This document shows, one piece after another, positions 33,435 through 41,534 of a stretch of 63,666 bases of DNA. The stretch covers positions 1-63,666 of the forward strand of contig NZ_VAUV01000023.1 of the NCBI RefSeq assembly GCF_005780165.1, in the 5' to 3' direction. The notes below the pieces were generated by a model, which made no database searches, was not told the origin of the DNA, and saw only the letters and a list, made by a program, of their open reading frames with translations. Position 1 is the first letter of the stretch. Each line of letters opens with the position of its first letter. The DNA comes from Phragmitibacter flavus. Its GTDB lineage: Bacteria; Verrucomicrobiota; Verrucomicrobiia; Verrucomicrobiales; Verrucomicrobiaceae. Position numbers and translations under genes: made by a program.

Positions 33435-35048
33435 ATGTTGCAGATCAGCCAGCTACGATTGTCGGTGAATCATTCTGAAGAGGAACTGCGCCGAGCGGTG
33501 GCGGGGTTGCTTGGGGTGAAGATCGAGAAGCTGGAGGACGTGCGGGTGAAGCAGCGGGCGGTGGATGCGCGGAAGCGCAATGATGTGCAGTTTTGCTACA
33601 CGCTGGCGGTCAAAGTTCACGATGAAGGGAAGCTGTTGAAGCGTTCGAGCAAGAACGGTCGGGTGGAGCGGGAGAAGGATGAAAGTTATCTTGGAGTGTC
33701 GAGAAATGGGAATGGCTCAGCGGCGGGCAAGGTGGAGAAGGTGGTGGTGGTGGGGGCGGGTCCGTGTGGGTTGTTTGCGGCACTGTTGCTGGCGCGCGAA
33801 GGGATGAAACCTTTGCTATTGGAGCGCGGCAAGGCGGCGGGGCCGAGGGCGCGGGATGTGACGGGATTTTGGCGGCGCGGACTCGATTTTGATCCGAATT
33901 CCAACGTGCAGTTTGGCGAGGGCGGGGCGGGGACTTTTTCGGATGGAAAATTGTATACGCAGATTCGCGATCGGGAGCACCGGATTCCGTGGATCTTGAA
34001 GGAGATGGTGAAGGCGGGGGCGCCGGAGGATATTTTGTTGAAAAGCCGGCCGCACATCGGGACGGATCGGCTGATCAAGGTGGTGCGGACGATTCGTGAG
34101 GAGATCATTTCGCTGGGTGGGGAGGTGCGGTTTGAGACTCGGGTGGCGGATGTGGTGCTGGAAAAGGGGACGATGCGGGCGGTGGTGACGCAAACGGGGG
34201 AGGTCATTGAGGGGGAGCGGTTCATCTTTGCGATTGGGCATAGTTCGCGGGACACGTTTGAGGCGTTGCACAAGAGCGGGGTGCCGTTTGAGGCCAAGCC
34301 GTTCAGTGTGGGGGTGCGGATTGAGCATCCACAGGGGTTGATGGACCGGGCTTTGTTTGGTCGGTCGGCGGGACATCCGTTGTTGGGGGCGGCGGCTTAC
34401 AAGTTTGTGGCGCACTGTGGCACGGGTCGGACGGCGTATAGTTTTTGCATGTGTCCAGGTGGGCTGGTGGTAGCGTCGAATTCCGAGGCCAACATGGTGG
34501 TGACGAACGGGATGAGCAGCTATGCGAGGGCGGAGTCGAACGCGAACGCCGGGTTCATGGTGGAGATCAAGCCGGAGGATTTTCCGGGGGATTCACCGTT
34601 GCGGGGGATTGAGTTTCAGCGGGCGCTGGAGCGGAAGGCGTTCGAACTGGGCGGGGGGAACTATCATGCGCCAGCTCAGTTGCTGGGGGACTTTTTGATG
34701 GGTCGGGCAAGCACGGGTCCAGGTCGGGTGAAGGCTTCCTATGAGCCGGGAGTGAAGTGGACGGATTTGCGTGAGGTGCTGCCGGAAATCGTGGCGAGGA
34801 CTTTGAAGGAAGCGGTTCCGATGGTGGAGGAACAGGTGCGAGGTTTTCATCTGGCCGAGGCCGTGATGACGGGAATGGAGACGAGGAGTTCGTCGCCCGT
34901 GCGGATTCCGCGCAATGCCGACACGCTCGAGTGTGAAGGCGTGGCGAATTTTTTCCCTGCGGGCGAAGGCGCAGGTTACGCAGGAGGGATCGTCTCCGCA
35001 GCAGTCGACGGCCTGCGGGTGGCAGAACGCGTGGTAGCAGGAAAGTAA
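33435..35048 (+). CDS. FAD-dependent dehydrogenase of the COG2509 family
   Basis: 537 residues. An N-terminal alpha/beta domain (about 1-95, MLQISQLRLSVNHSEEELRR) precedes the Rossmann FAD motif VVVVGAGPCGLFAALLLARE. Then follow family motifs NSNVQFGEGGAGTFSDGKLY, IGTDRLIKVVRTIREEI and the C-terminal FPAGEGAGYAGGIVSAAVDG, which are characteristic of COG2509 proteins. Substrate and reaction are not established. No operon partner is visible. Confidence 0.88.
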   Translation: MLQISQLRLSVNHSEEELRRAVAGLLGVKIEKLEDVRVKQRAVDARKRNDVQFCYTLAVKVHDEGKLLKRSSKNGRVEREKDESYLGVSRNGNGSAAGKVEKVVVVGAGPCGLFAALLLAREGMKPLLLERGKAAGPRARDVTGFWRRGLDFDPNSNVQFGEGGAGTFSDGKLYTQIRDREHRIPWILKEMVKAGAPEDILLKSRPHIGTDRLIKVVRTIREEIISLGGEVRFETRVADVVLEKGTMRAVVTQTGEVIEGERFIFAIGHSSRDTFEALHKSGVPFEAKPFSVGVRIEHPQGLMDRALFGRSAGHPLLGAAAYKFVAHCGTGRTAYSFCMCPGGLVVASNSEANMVVTNGMSSYARAESNANAGFMVEIKPEDFPGDSPLRGIEFQRALERKAFELGGGNYHAPAQLLGDFLMGRASTGPGRVKASYEPGVKWTDLREVLPEIVARTLKEAVPMVEEQVRGFHLAEAVMTGMETRSSSPVRIPRNADTLECEGVANFFPAGEGAGYAGGIVSAAVDGLRVAERVVAGK

Positions 35049-35054
35049 GGTTCA

Positions 35055-35157
35055 CTGGGAGTGCCGATGTGTCATCGGCCAAAAAATGGGATGGTGGCAG
35101 GGAGCTGAGGGCAGAGCACGGTGGTTCACTGGGAGAGCCGATGTGTCATCGGCCAAC
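35055..35157. repeat. Two direct copies of a GCCGATGTGTCATCGGCC hairpin element
   Basis: The segment TTCACTGGGAGTGCCGATGT and its continuation occur twice, about 70 bp apart (palindromic cores at about 35063-35080 and 35137-35154). The core GCCGATGnnnCATCGGC is a perfect stem. It has the architecture of the CCGACG elements but a different sequence. Confidence 0.7.
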
Positions 35158-35224
35158 ATTGATAGGGGCGGGGCTATTTTGATCTTGGATCAACTCGACC
35201 GCAAAGCACTCACCCGATTAGTAA

Positions 35225-35560
35225 AACCTTACGGTCGTGGCGGTGGCTGCCGACGCGACGACGCTGGATACGGATTATGGTTTGGCGGCTGCCGACCTGG
35301 TGGCGCTGCAAAAAGAGACGGATGACTATGCGGCGCTGGTGGTCGCCCCGAGTGTGGCGATCGCGCAGCGCAAAGCGCAAACCCAGACGTTGCCGCCGTT
35401 GTTTCGCCAGGCCAATCTGACGCTTGCAGGAATGGATCGATTGATAAAACGCTTTCGTTTAGTTGCTGGTGGTCCGGAGTTGATTGCCGCCTATCAAGCC
35501 GCACGTATCATTCGCGACGCCGGGCATGGGCCGGGTGTGCCGCCGGTGCCGACGGCTTGA
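35225..35560 (+). pseudogene. Truncated paralogue of the hypothetical protein at 3.2-3.9 kb
   Basis: The open frame (about 107 residues if the GTG at 35237 is used) covers only a C-terminal portion. QANLTLAGMDRLIKRFRLVA followed by ELIAAYQAARIIRDAG and a GPGVPPVP tail parallels the last third of the 240-residue protein (WSLDKLMQQFVIAEPVFFQG, YRNARAILDIG, Pro-rich tail). No Shine-Dalgarno sequence or family-like N-terminus is present, and an in-frame stop lies 12 nt upstream. It is probably a decayed gene at the edge of the cassette array. Confidence 0.6.
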
Positions 35561-35689
35561 AGACAAGGGCAAAGAACCTGGTCATGATGCTGAGAATGGA
35601 GGGATGGCCATCCTGTGGAGCGTGGAAACTGCGGACACGATCAAAAGACGCTGATATTGTTCGAGTTGAATAACCCCTCCATTTTGGCG

Positions 35690-35832
35690 AAAACCGCCAT
35701 TATCGAAGCATAGCACCCAAATATCCGTATTCTTTTGCATGCCAAATCGGATCAGCTCTCTAAAAATCTTCAAATTTGAAGCATATAGGGTGATATTATT
35801 CTTCAACACATCACATTCACCCTCTGTTAGGG
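35690..35832 (+). other. attC-like site, family A copy 1
   Basis: An imperfect inverted repeat GCACCCAAATATCCG ... ATAGGGTGAT ends in CTCTGTTAGGG, close to the attC core GTTRRRY. Copies 2 (41384-41511) and 3 (46433-46610) share the sequence over about 120 bp. The next gene starts 1 nt after the core. The preceding 130 bp (from 35561) holds no gene. Confidence 0.65.
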
Positions 35833-35833
35833 C

Positions 35834-36391
35834 ATGAAAATGACAAAGGAACCCAACTACACAGGAATATGCCCACCGGAATCCTTTTCCACCGGTGGTT
35901 CTCAGTGGACTTCGCCCGACGCCGCGGCAGCACCAGCGTCCAAGAAGGAGTTGATCGAGGTCTGGTTCATCGAGCCTCTAAGAAGGATGGATGGACATCA
36001 GGCATTTGTCTGTCTGAGTGTATGCCTTTTTCTCTACGAGAAGTATTTGAAGAAGACTGGCCAGATCTGCAAAGACGAGAAGTTTTCTCAAGGGCACAAG
36101 GTCTTCAATCAAATGGGGAAGGACCTTGGAATTAGCGCAGATGACGCCTACGAGTTTTGGACGTGCTGGCGGAACGGGTTGGCTCATCAGGGCATGCCCA
36201 AGATCAGCGACAAATACCACTGGGGGATGACTGGTGAGCAGCCGGAACTAGTGCGAATTGATCGTGACACATTCACAATCAATCCTTGGCTCATTCGGGA
36301 AAAGATTCTCAACAAAGTAGAGAATAAGAAGCAAATTTGGGATGATGAGCTAGCCCCGTTGATGAAAGTCTTCCGCGTTACCAAGCCCTAA
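35834..36391 (+). CDS. Integron cassette protein, unknown (185 aa)
   Basis: Function not recognised. A hydrophilic N-terminus (1-38) precedes a helical domain with FVCLSVCLFLYEKYLKKTGQ, AYEFWTCWRNGLAHQGMP and WLIREKILNKVENKKQ. The R-N-x-L-A-H-Q-G motif resembles the conserved loop of helical HEPN-like or abortive-infection-type proteins (R-x4-6-H), but this is weak. Starts directly after the family A site and ends at the first 52-bp hairpin repeat. Confidence 0.6.
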   Translation: MKMTKEPNYTGICPPESFSTGGSQWTSPDAAAAPASKKELIEVWFIEPLRRMDGHQAFVCLSVCLFLYEKYLKKTGQICKDEKFSQGHKVFNQMGKDLGISADDAYEFWTCWRNGLAHQGMPKISDKYHWGMTGEQPELVRIDRDTFTINPWLIREKILNKVENKKQIWDDELAPLMKVFRVTKP

Positions 36392-36544
36392 CCTTCAAGT
36401 TAGCTTTGGTCGCGAAGCGCACCAAAGCTAGCAGTTGTTGAAACCTTCAAGTTAGCTTTGGTCGCGAAGCGCACCAAAGCTAGCAGTTGTTGAAACCCTC
36501 AAGTTAGCTTTGGTCGCGAAGCGCACCAAAGCTAGCAGTTGTTG
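36391..36544 (+). repeat. Three tandem 52-bp hairpin repeats (attC-like)
   Basis: The unit beginning ACCTTCAAGTTAGCTTTGGT and ending CAAAGCTAGCAGTTGTTGAA occurs three times with exactly 52-bp spacing (36391, 36443, 36495); only one base differs in the third. Each folds into an imperfect hairpin TAGCTTTGGT/ACCAAAGCTA with a 10-nt CGCGAAGCGC loop. Preceded by CCCTAAC, like attC R''. A half copy lies at the other end of the array (47652-47685). Either minimal attC sites or MITE-like hairpins. Confidence 0.8.
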
Positions 36545-36833
36545 ATCAAGCCCGCTGTCCAGATCACGGGCGCACGTCAACGAAGCGGGTGGCTCCTTTG
36601 CGTTTTGCTTTCGTTCCTCGGCTGCTCCTTCGGATGGGTTGGGGCGCTTTCGGTGTTCGTGATTGGTTCGGTGTCGCCAGATCGTTGTGGAACGATGCGG
36701 ATCAACGGCTTCAACCACTCGGTTTTTGCTTCCAATTGCCTTCCAATAACGATACCACGGCACGCTCCGTCCTCTCCAACTTCGCTGGAGTTCGCTTCAC
36801 TGCTGAGGTGGTGTAATAAAAAAATCATCGTCT
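36545..36833. other. Non-coding segment between hairpin repeats and IS91 element
   Basis: An open + frame begins at about 36539 but runs through into the transposase gene antisense and shows no family features. The region probably contains the 3' end (ori-like end) of the IS91 element; the exact end could not be fixed. TAATAAAAAAATC occurs near 36815. Confidence 0.35.
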
Positions 36834-37958
36834 TCATTCAGGTGGCCCGCGTGACGGGTTTACGGTCACCCTTATCGTTCCAAATAAGTGGCGTGGCATT
36901 CGCATCACCAACACCATCTCCTTGCCGCAACACGGACACTTGGGCTTCTCAACCACCAGCGGTTTAGGCTTTCGCCTGGGGACGTGGCCGAGGATCTCCT
37001 GCACACCCAGTCGCCGCTTCTTTGCTGCCGCACTCAACAACCCATAATGCCGCACACGCACCAAACCCTTCGGCAACACATGGAGACACCAGCGCCGCAA
37101 AAAGTCATCGGGTGTTAAACGGATTACACGCCACTTACCCGTTCCACTGTCCTGGCAGTTAAGTCGGATGTTACCCTGCACATCGTATCCCAACAGCCGT
37201 GGTTCACTTACTGCCGTCTTGTTGACATAGCGTGCCAGATAACGCAGCGCATGATCACCTTTTCCAACCGCCCGTGCGTCCACCACCCAAGACTTGCTCC
37301 AAACCTCGGCGGGAATGGTGGAGTGATGCCGGGTGCCGTGTTTATCATCACTGGCTTTGATCAATGTGCTGATGCGATGGCGAAACGCCACTGCCAGGGC
37401 CTTCACCGGGAACAAATACCTGCGTCCCTTTGCCCGGCGCACCCGCAACCCGTCCTCACTCAACGCCACCCCCGGCATGATCACATGCACATGCGGATGA
37501 TGCTGCATCTGCCGTGTCCAGGTATGCAGCACGCTGGTAAACCCCGGCATGCCCCCCAGATGTTTTTCATCTTGCGCAAAGTCCATCAACAACGCCGCGG
37601 TCGCTTTGAACATCACGTCGTAAAACCACTTCTGATGAGCATAGGCAAAACGCCGCAACTCATCGGGCAGCGTGAACGTGAGCATAAAATAACGCACCGG
37701 CAGCAGCTTGGCTTCCTGAGCGGCGGCCCATTGTTTTTGTTCCCGCCCGCCACACTTGATGCACGAACGATGGTTGCAGCTGTGATAAACAAAACGCGCC
37801 TCCAGGCACTCCGCACAATGATGCACTTGCCCGCCCAACTCAGCCGTGCGGCATGACAAGACCGCCCGGGCCGCCCGATGATGAGCGCCCGTCAACAAAT
37901 GCGCATGAGAAGCCGCAAAGCGACTCCAATGCCGCGCAAAGATCGCCGCCAGATCCAT
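36834..37958 (-). CDS. IS91-family transposase (HUH, Y2)
   Basis: 374 residues. The N-terminal zinc-binding domain has CAECLEARFVYHSCNHRSCI plus K-C-G (about 48-70). The HUH motif is HPHVH (154-158). The two catalytic tyrosines Y240 and Y244 are in RYLARYVNKTAV, and a second zinc-like C-P-C-C motif is near the C-terminus (about 343-346). These define a rolling-circle IS91/ISCR-type transposase. All key residues are present, so it may be active. Transcribed immediately downstream of the tyrosine recombinase gene. Confidence 0.93.
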   Translation of the reverse strand: MDLAAIFARHWSRFAASHAHLLTGAHHRAARAVLSCRTAELGGQVHHCAECLEARFVYHSCNHRSCIKCGGREQKQWAAAQEAKLLPVRYFMLTFTLPDELRRFAYAHQKWFYDVMFKATAALLMDFAQDEKHLGGMPGFTSVLHTWTRQMQHHPHVHVIMPGVALSEDGLRVRRAKGRRYLFPVKALAVAFRHRISTLIKASDDKHGTRHHSTIPAEVWSKSWVVDARAVGKGDHALRYLARYVNKTAVSEPRLLGYDVQGNIRLNCQDSGTGKWRVIRLTPDDFLRRWCLHVLPKGLVRVRHYGLLSAAAKKRRLGVQEILGHVPRRKPKPLVVEKPKCPCCGKEMVLVMRMPRHLFGTIRVTVNPSRGPPE

Positions 37959-37980
37959 GCAGCCGATCTTTTGTGATCAA

Positions 37981-38910
37981 TCAGTCAACCGAAGGGGCCG
38001 GAATCACCTCGTTGTAGAGCCGGTTGAGCGCCTCACGCGTTCTTCCTTCACTAAGTTCCGTAAGATGAAGATAGACCGTCGTCGTCTTGATGTCCGAATG
38101 TCCAAGATACACCTGCAACTGCCGCAGCGACACACCTTCTTCCAGCAAATGGGTGGCATAACTATGGCGCAGTGCATGGCAACAGACCCCTTTCTTCTTG
38201 ATGCCCGAACCCAGCACCGTCTTGATCATCGCCGCCTGCACACTGCTGTCACTCATCGGCTGCGAAGCAAGGCGCAAAGCCTTCGCCTGACTGCCAAACT
38301 TTTGTTTCCATCCACGGCCAATGCCCGGAAACAGAAAGCGTGGGTTACGATGCGCCGACCACCACTGACGCAGGCGTTGCAGCATCAACGGTGAAACCGG
38401 CACCTCGCGATGTTTGCCTCCCTTGGCATGAAGCACCTGCAACACCCCGCGAGCCGCATCCAGATGAGACACCTCAATACGACAGGCCTCGCCGACTCTC
38501 AGCCCGCAATGATACATCAACGCAAACACCGCACGGAATCGCGCCACCTTCGTTGAAAGCAGCAAGCGATGCACCTCAGCCCGGGTCAACACACAAGGCA
38601 GCGGTGCGGTGCGTTTGATGCGGATCTTGCTCCAACAAGTCCAGTCATGACGCTCCAGGAAATCACGAAAGAACAGCCGCAGCGCGCAGACACATTGATT
38701 GAGCGTGCTGCCCTCGTAGTCGTGATCTTGTTGCAAATGATGAAGAAAGTCGAGCACCTGACCTTCATCAAGCAGTGACGCGCAGGCCACGCCCTGATGA
38801 GAAGCAAGACGTGAGACCCAGCGCACATACTCCGTGCGGGTGCGGGCCCGCAGGGATTTGAGATTGATGAAGCGGACGAAGTCGGATAAGTTGGCAGGGA
38901 TAGCTTTCAT
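37981..38910 (-). CDS. Tyrosine recombinase associated with IS91 element
   Basis: 309 residues. An N-terminal SAM-like domain (about 5-95) precedes the catalytic domain with R138 in HCGLRVGEAC, the H245-x-x-R248-H box (CHALRHSYATHLLEEG), H271 (LGHSD) and Y280 (TTTVYLHL). The extra patch between boxes that defines integron integrases (IntI) is not present, so it is not taken as the integrase of the surrounding array. It starts the two-gene unit with the IS91 transposase. Its role in IS91-type transposition is unclear. Confidence 0.88.
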   Translation of the reverse strand: MKAIPANLSDFVRFINLKSLRARTRTEYVRWVSRLASHQGVACASLLDEGQVLDFLHHLQQDHDYEGSTLNQCVCALRLFFRDFLERHDWTCWSKIRIKRTAPLPCVLTRAEVHRLLLSTKVARFRAVFALMYHCGLRVGEACRIEVSHLDAARGVLQVLHAKGGKHREVPVSPLMLQRLRQWWSAHRNPRFLFPGIGRGWKQKFGSQAKALRLASQPMSDSSVQAAMIKTVLGSGIKKKGVCCHALRHSYATHLLEEGVSLRQLQVYLGHSDIKTTTVYLHLTELSEGRTREALNRLYNEVIPAPSVD

Positions 38911-39017
38911 AGGCCCCCAGATTCCGCCTGCCTGAGGTCACTGACATCTTTGTAAACCCACCTCGTTCATGTCGCTCCACGCCCCGCACCAACCTCACCC
39001 CCGCGAAGCGGCTTCGT

Positions 39018-39099
39018 TCAACAAGGCGGTGGTGGCAACCGAGCAACAACGTCCGTCTTGAATTCGAGCTTCCATTTCGCCTACAGCTAAACGTTTAGC
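39018..39099 (+). other. attC-like site, family D copy 1
   Basis: Begins TTCAACAAGGCGG, contains TTGAATTCGAGCTTCCATTT and ends CGTTTAGC (core GTTTAGC, 39093-39099). The same layout (AACAAGrCG ... TTGAATTCGrGCTTTCC ... GTTCnAG/C) is present at 44703-44793 and 45872-45957. The next gene starts 6 nt after. Confidence 0.65.
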
Positions 39100-39105
39100 A
39101 ATAAA

Positions 39106-39453
39106 ATGAATATGTTCAGCTTCACCGACAATCTCGATATCGTCGATAACAAGCCAATCGTAGTCTTAGCCAAGATCGCGATGGCTCCGACCGACAAGGG
39201 GGGAAGGATTGGGCCATTTACCAAAGGTCTCCGCCCCAATCACAATTTCGGATCGGAGGAAGACCGGATTTTCTATATCGGACAGATCGAGGTTCCAGAA
39301 AGCGAATGGGTGTATCCTGGTGAGACTCGTGAGCTGTCGATCACTTTTCTGAACGCGCGTGGATTGGCGGAGATGCTCACGCCTGGACGGACTTGGCGCA
39401 TTCAAGAGGGACCTAAGCTGATTGGAACTGGAACAGTGATCGCAATCGAATGA
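39106..39453 (+). CDS. EF-Tu domain III-like small protein (cassette gene)
   Basis: 115 residues. The second half follows the EF-Tu C-terminal beta-barrel: IGPFTKGLRPNHNF, RIFYIGQIEVPESEWVYPGE, LSITFLNARGLAEML and WRIQEGPKLIGTGTVIAIE. The GTPase domain and domain II are missing, so it cannot bind GTP. In EF-Tu this barrel binds tRNA and EF-Ts. Stand-alone versions are known in cassettes and genomes but uncharacterised. Its stop overlaps the following gene start (ATGA), making a two-gene cassette. Confidence 0.75.
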   Translation: MNMFSFTDNLDIVDNKPIVVLAKIAMAPTDKGGRIGPFTKGLRPNHNFGSEEDRIFYIGQIEVPESEWVYPGETRELSITFLNARGLAEMLTPGRTWRIQEGPKLIGTGTVIAIE

Positions 39454-40127
39454 CACGAAACAGAACGCCGATCCCTCAAATTATGCCTGAGAACCCCGCA
39501 CAGCGTCTCGCCCAACAATTAAATGCTGCGAAAACACCGGCAGATTATCACCGGGCATTGCGGAATGCTTATTCCGCTGTTGATGCGCTCGTTGGGGAAG
39601 TCATCGACGCCAACGAAACTGAACTCGCATGCAAGAAGGGTTGCTTTCTCTGCTGCTACTTGAGAGTCGACGCGAAAGCCCACGAGATTCTCAACATTGC
39701 GGACTACGTGGAGGCTAGCTTTTCTGGATTGGAACGAGGAGCATTGAACGCACGCCTTGAGGAACACCAAAAGACTGTGGAACCGCTGTCCTACGAACAA
39801 CATATCGGAACCAACGTGCCATGCCCTTTGCTCATCGACGGCATGTGCAGCGTATACTCTGTCCGCCCATTCGGCTGCCGTCGGCACCAGTCGCAGGACT
39901 TCGACAGCTGCCAGTATTCCTACGACAATCCGGAAGACATTCACCACCCAAGCGCCCGCAACAATGCACTTCACCGAGCTACTGGACATGCGGAGATGGC
40001 AGTCAATGATGTCTACTCCTCGAAGGGATTTGATTCTCAAGGATACGAGCTTGGAACAGCCCTCAAAGAAGCGCTATCAAATCCAAAGTCTAGAAAACGA
40101 TGGAAGAAGGGTAGCAAAACCTTCTAG
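39450..40127 (+). CDS. YkgJ-like cysteine-cluster protein (cassette gene)
   Basis: 225 residues (or 214 from the second Met). The conserved cysteine set of the YkgJ/UPF0153 family is present: CKKGCFLCCYLRVDA (about 52-66), GTNVPCPLLIDGMCSVYSVR (about 127-146) and RPFGCRRHQSQDFDSC. These cysteines bind a metal, possibly an iron-sulphur or zinc centre. Biological role unknown. ATGA overlap with the EF-Tu-like gene. The C-terminus is Lys-rich and ends just before the next attC-like site. Confidence 0.85.
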   Translation: MTRNRTPIPQIMPENPAQRLAQQLNAAKTPADYHRALRNAYSAVDALVGEVIDANETELACKKGCFLCCYLRVDAKAHEILNIADYVEASFSGLERGALNARLEEHQKTVEPLSYEQHIGTNVPCPLLIDGMCSVYSVRPFGCRRHQSQDFDSCQYSYDNPEDIHHPSARNNALHRATGHAEMAVNDVYSSKGFDSQGYELGTALKEALSNPKSRKRWKKGSKTF

Positions 40128-40148
40128 CAGCGAAGACCGTCTCTCCAA

Positions 40149-40266
40149 TGGCATAACAATGCGCCGCTCCTAGCACCTGCCCCGCTGCGAGTTCAATCAG
40201 CCATGGCCATCAACCCACACTCGAAGCCTCGCCATTCGGCAGGTGTAGGAGGGCTTCGACGTTGTG
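40149..40266 (+). other. attC-like site, family F
   Basis: Starts GCATAACAATGCG and ends GTTGTGC. The arms GCTCCTAGCACCTGCC and GGCAGGTGTAGGAGGGC pair almost perfectly, a typical attC cruciform. The next gene starts at 40279, 12 nt after. Confidence 0.65.
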
Positions 40267-40278
40267 CCAGAAAGAAGA

Positions 40279-41103
40279 ATGAACGTTCTGAACATCAATA
40301 CGCGCAAGCAGTTTGAAGATTGGTTGACTGATAATGTTGCTTTTGCGGACGCCCGTATCCTCTCCCTTACAGCTGCGTCCAAACCTGATCCATCGAGCAC
40401 GCCTTCTGCGGTGACCATCGAACTCGCATACCAGATAGAGGGGAGTTACAAGGCACATTCGAGGAGAGTGTCCCGTGTGTTCCGTATTCGGGCAACCAAG
40501 ATCGCACAATACAGCCTCTCTGCCGACGCCGCCATCTCCTCTGAACACTGGTCGGAAGGAATAGCAGCTGTCGAATCAGAGTCACCAATTGCATTCGAGC
40601 TTGATGTTCCTGCCCGACTCTCATTGCACTGCTCAGAGATTTCTGTCGAGGAGCGTCCGAAACTCTTTGAGACCGTGGCGCCTAGGCTCAGTAATCGAGA
40701 GGTCTTTGCGAACGCCCCAAGGACATTGATGCCCACTCCAGCACAATGGCAGACGAGATTTAATGCGCTCGATCAAGATGTTGTGTGGCACATCTACCGT
40801 AGTGAACCTCAGCAGACTGCCGAGGTTCCAATCGCGAACTACGAAGGATGGTTCCTTCAAGTGCGGAGAGACCTAGACGATGCCCACCAAGGAATCTTTT
40901 TCTTTTCGTGCAGGCCTGAAAAACATGGTTTTCGCGTCGCCATTCAGAACCAAGGGGCGTCCAAGCTCCTATGGCAGAGCGCGATGAGAGTCTTGTCAGA
41001 GTTTGATGGCGTAGAGATCCACTGCGGCAATTGTGAATTTCCAGGAGCTGACTTTTTCCGGGCATGGACAAGCTCGGAAGAGGCACAACAAGCGGCGTCA
41101 TGA
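40279..41103 (+). CDS. Cassette protein, unknown (274 aa)
   Basis: No family recognised. The ATG at 40279 gives MNVLNINTRKQFEDWLTDNV; a further ATG 15 nt upstream is possible. Two roughly equal halves can be seen: a beta-rich N-terminal half (AVTIELAYQIEGSYKAH, FELDVPARLSLHCSEISVEE) and a C-terminal half with DQDVVWHIYRSEPQ and GFRVAIQNQG. No signal peptide or membrane segment. Its last codons overlap the next attC-like site, as usual for cassettes. Confidence 0.6.
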   Translation: MNVLNINTRKQFEDWLTDNVAFADARILSLTAASKPDPSSTPSAVTIELAYQIEGSYKAHSRRVSRVFRIRATKIAQYSLSADAAISSEHWSEGIAAVESESPIAFELDVPARLSLHCSEISVEERPKLFETVAPRLSNREVFANAPRTLMPTPAQWQTRFNALDQDVVWHIYRSEPQQTAEVPIANYEGWFLQVRRDLDDAHQGIFFFSCRPEKHGFRVAIQNQGASKLLWQSAMRVLSEFDGVEIHCGNCEFPGADFFRAWTSSEEAQQAAS

Positions 41104-41206
41104 CAACCTCCACCCGCCGTTCTGTTTCGATGATTTCCAATTACACTCCCAACCCCATAAGTGACGTGCGCCGCCGCTGGTAGTGTTGATGCCTTCATCG
41201 TTCAAC
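41085..41206 (+). other. attC-like site, family B copy 1
   Basis: Starts ACAACAAGCGGCG, contains TGACAACCTCCACC ... TTTCGATGATTTCC ... GCCGCCGCTGGTAG and ends CGTTCAACC. Copies at 44137-44243 and 47127-47251 share the motif order TGACAACC ... TTTCGATGAT ... GTGATCGACGC. The core GTTCAAC deviates at one position. Confidence 0.7.
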
Positions 41207-41534
41207 CTTGCATTGCCGCGAGAGCGTTATCACCTGAGCGGAGACCGGTGGCAAATCCTGACAAAGGAAGGATAACCACGTTGTCTAAATTATACTGGCG
41301 CAGGTGAGCGAACCGAAGTTTAAAGGGAGAGACAAATAAAAATTCAGAAAAAAAATCGGAAAAAATTGTGAACTTCCATTTTTGAAGAGTAACACCCTAA
41401 TATCCGTGTTGTGTTGCAGCCCCAATCCAAGTTGATCTCGATAAATTGACAAATTTGAAACAAATAGGGTGATGCGATTCTTCAAAACGTCGTATCAACC
41501 CTCTGTTAGGCAAAAAACTCTTCGTCACCCGCTT
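41207..41534. other. Gene-free cassette with attC-like family A copy 2 (41384-41511)
   Basis: No + strand gene is seen between the family B site and the NTF2-like gene. The right part is a family A attC-like site: GAAGAGTAACACCCTAATAT pairs with ATAGGGTGATGCGATTCTTC about 60 nt away, and the site ends in CTCTGTTAGGC with a perfect GTTRRRY core (41505-41511). The left 170 bp may be the remainder of a cassette without coding capacity. A minus-strand frame over the site is discussed under the findings. Confidence 0.6.

Larger units (their letters stand above)
36834..38910 (-). mobile_element. IS91-family element with tyrosine recombinase
   Basis: Two genes transcribed together on the minus strand, a tyrosine recombinase (37981-38910) and an IS91-type Y2 transposase (36834-37958), 22 nt apart. 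The coordinates cover only the coding part; IS91 elements lack terminal inverted repeats and target duplications, so the true ends (ter-like beyond 38910, ori-like before 36834) are not fixed. It interrupts the cassette array between the 52-bp repeats and the attC-like site at 39018. Confidence 0.82.

Noticed and set aside
36391-36544. CRISPR array
   Set aside because: The three repeats are directly adjacent without spacers, each is a hairpin, and no cas genes are nearby.
36539-36967. A + strand cassette gene between the hairpin repeats and the IS91 element
   Set aside because: It would run into the 3' end of the transposase gene antisense and shows no protein-like features.
37981-38910. Tyrosine recombinase as the integron integrase of the array
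   Set aside because: It lacks the IntI-specific patch between the conserved boxes and is co-transcribed with an IS91-type transposase. It is annotated as part of the IS element.
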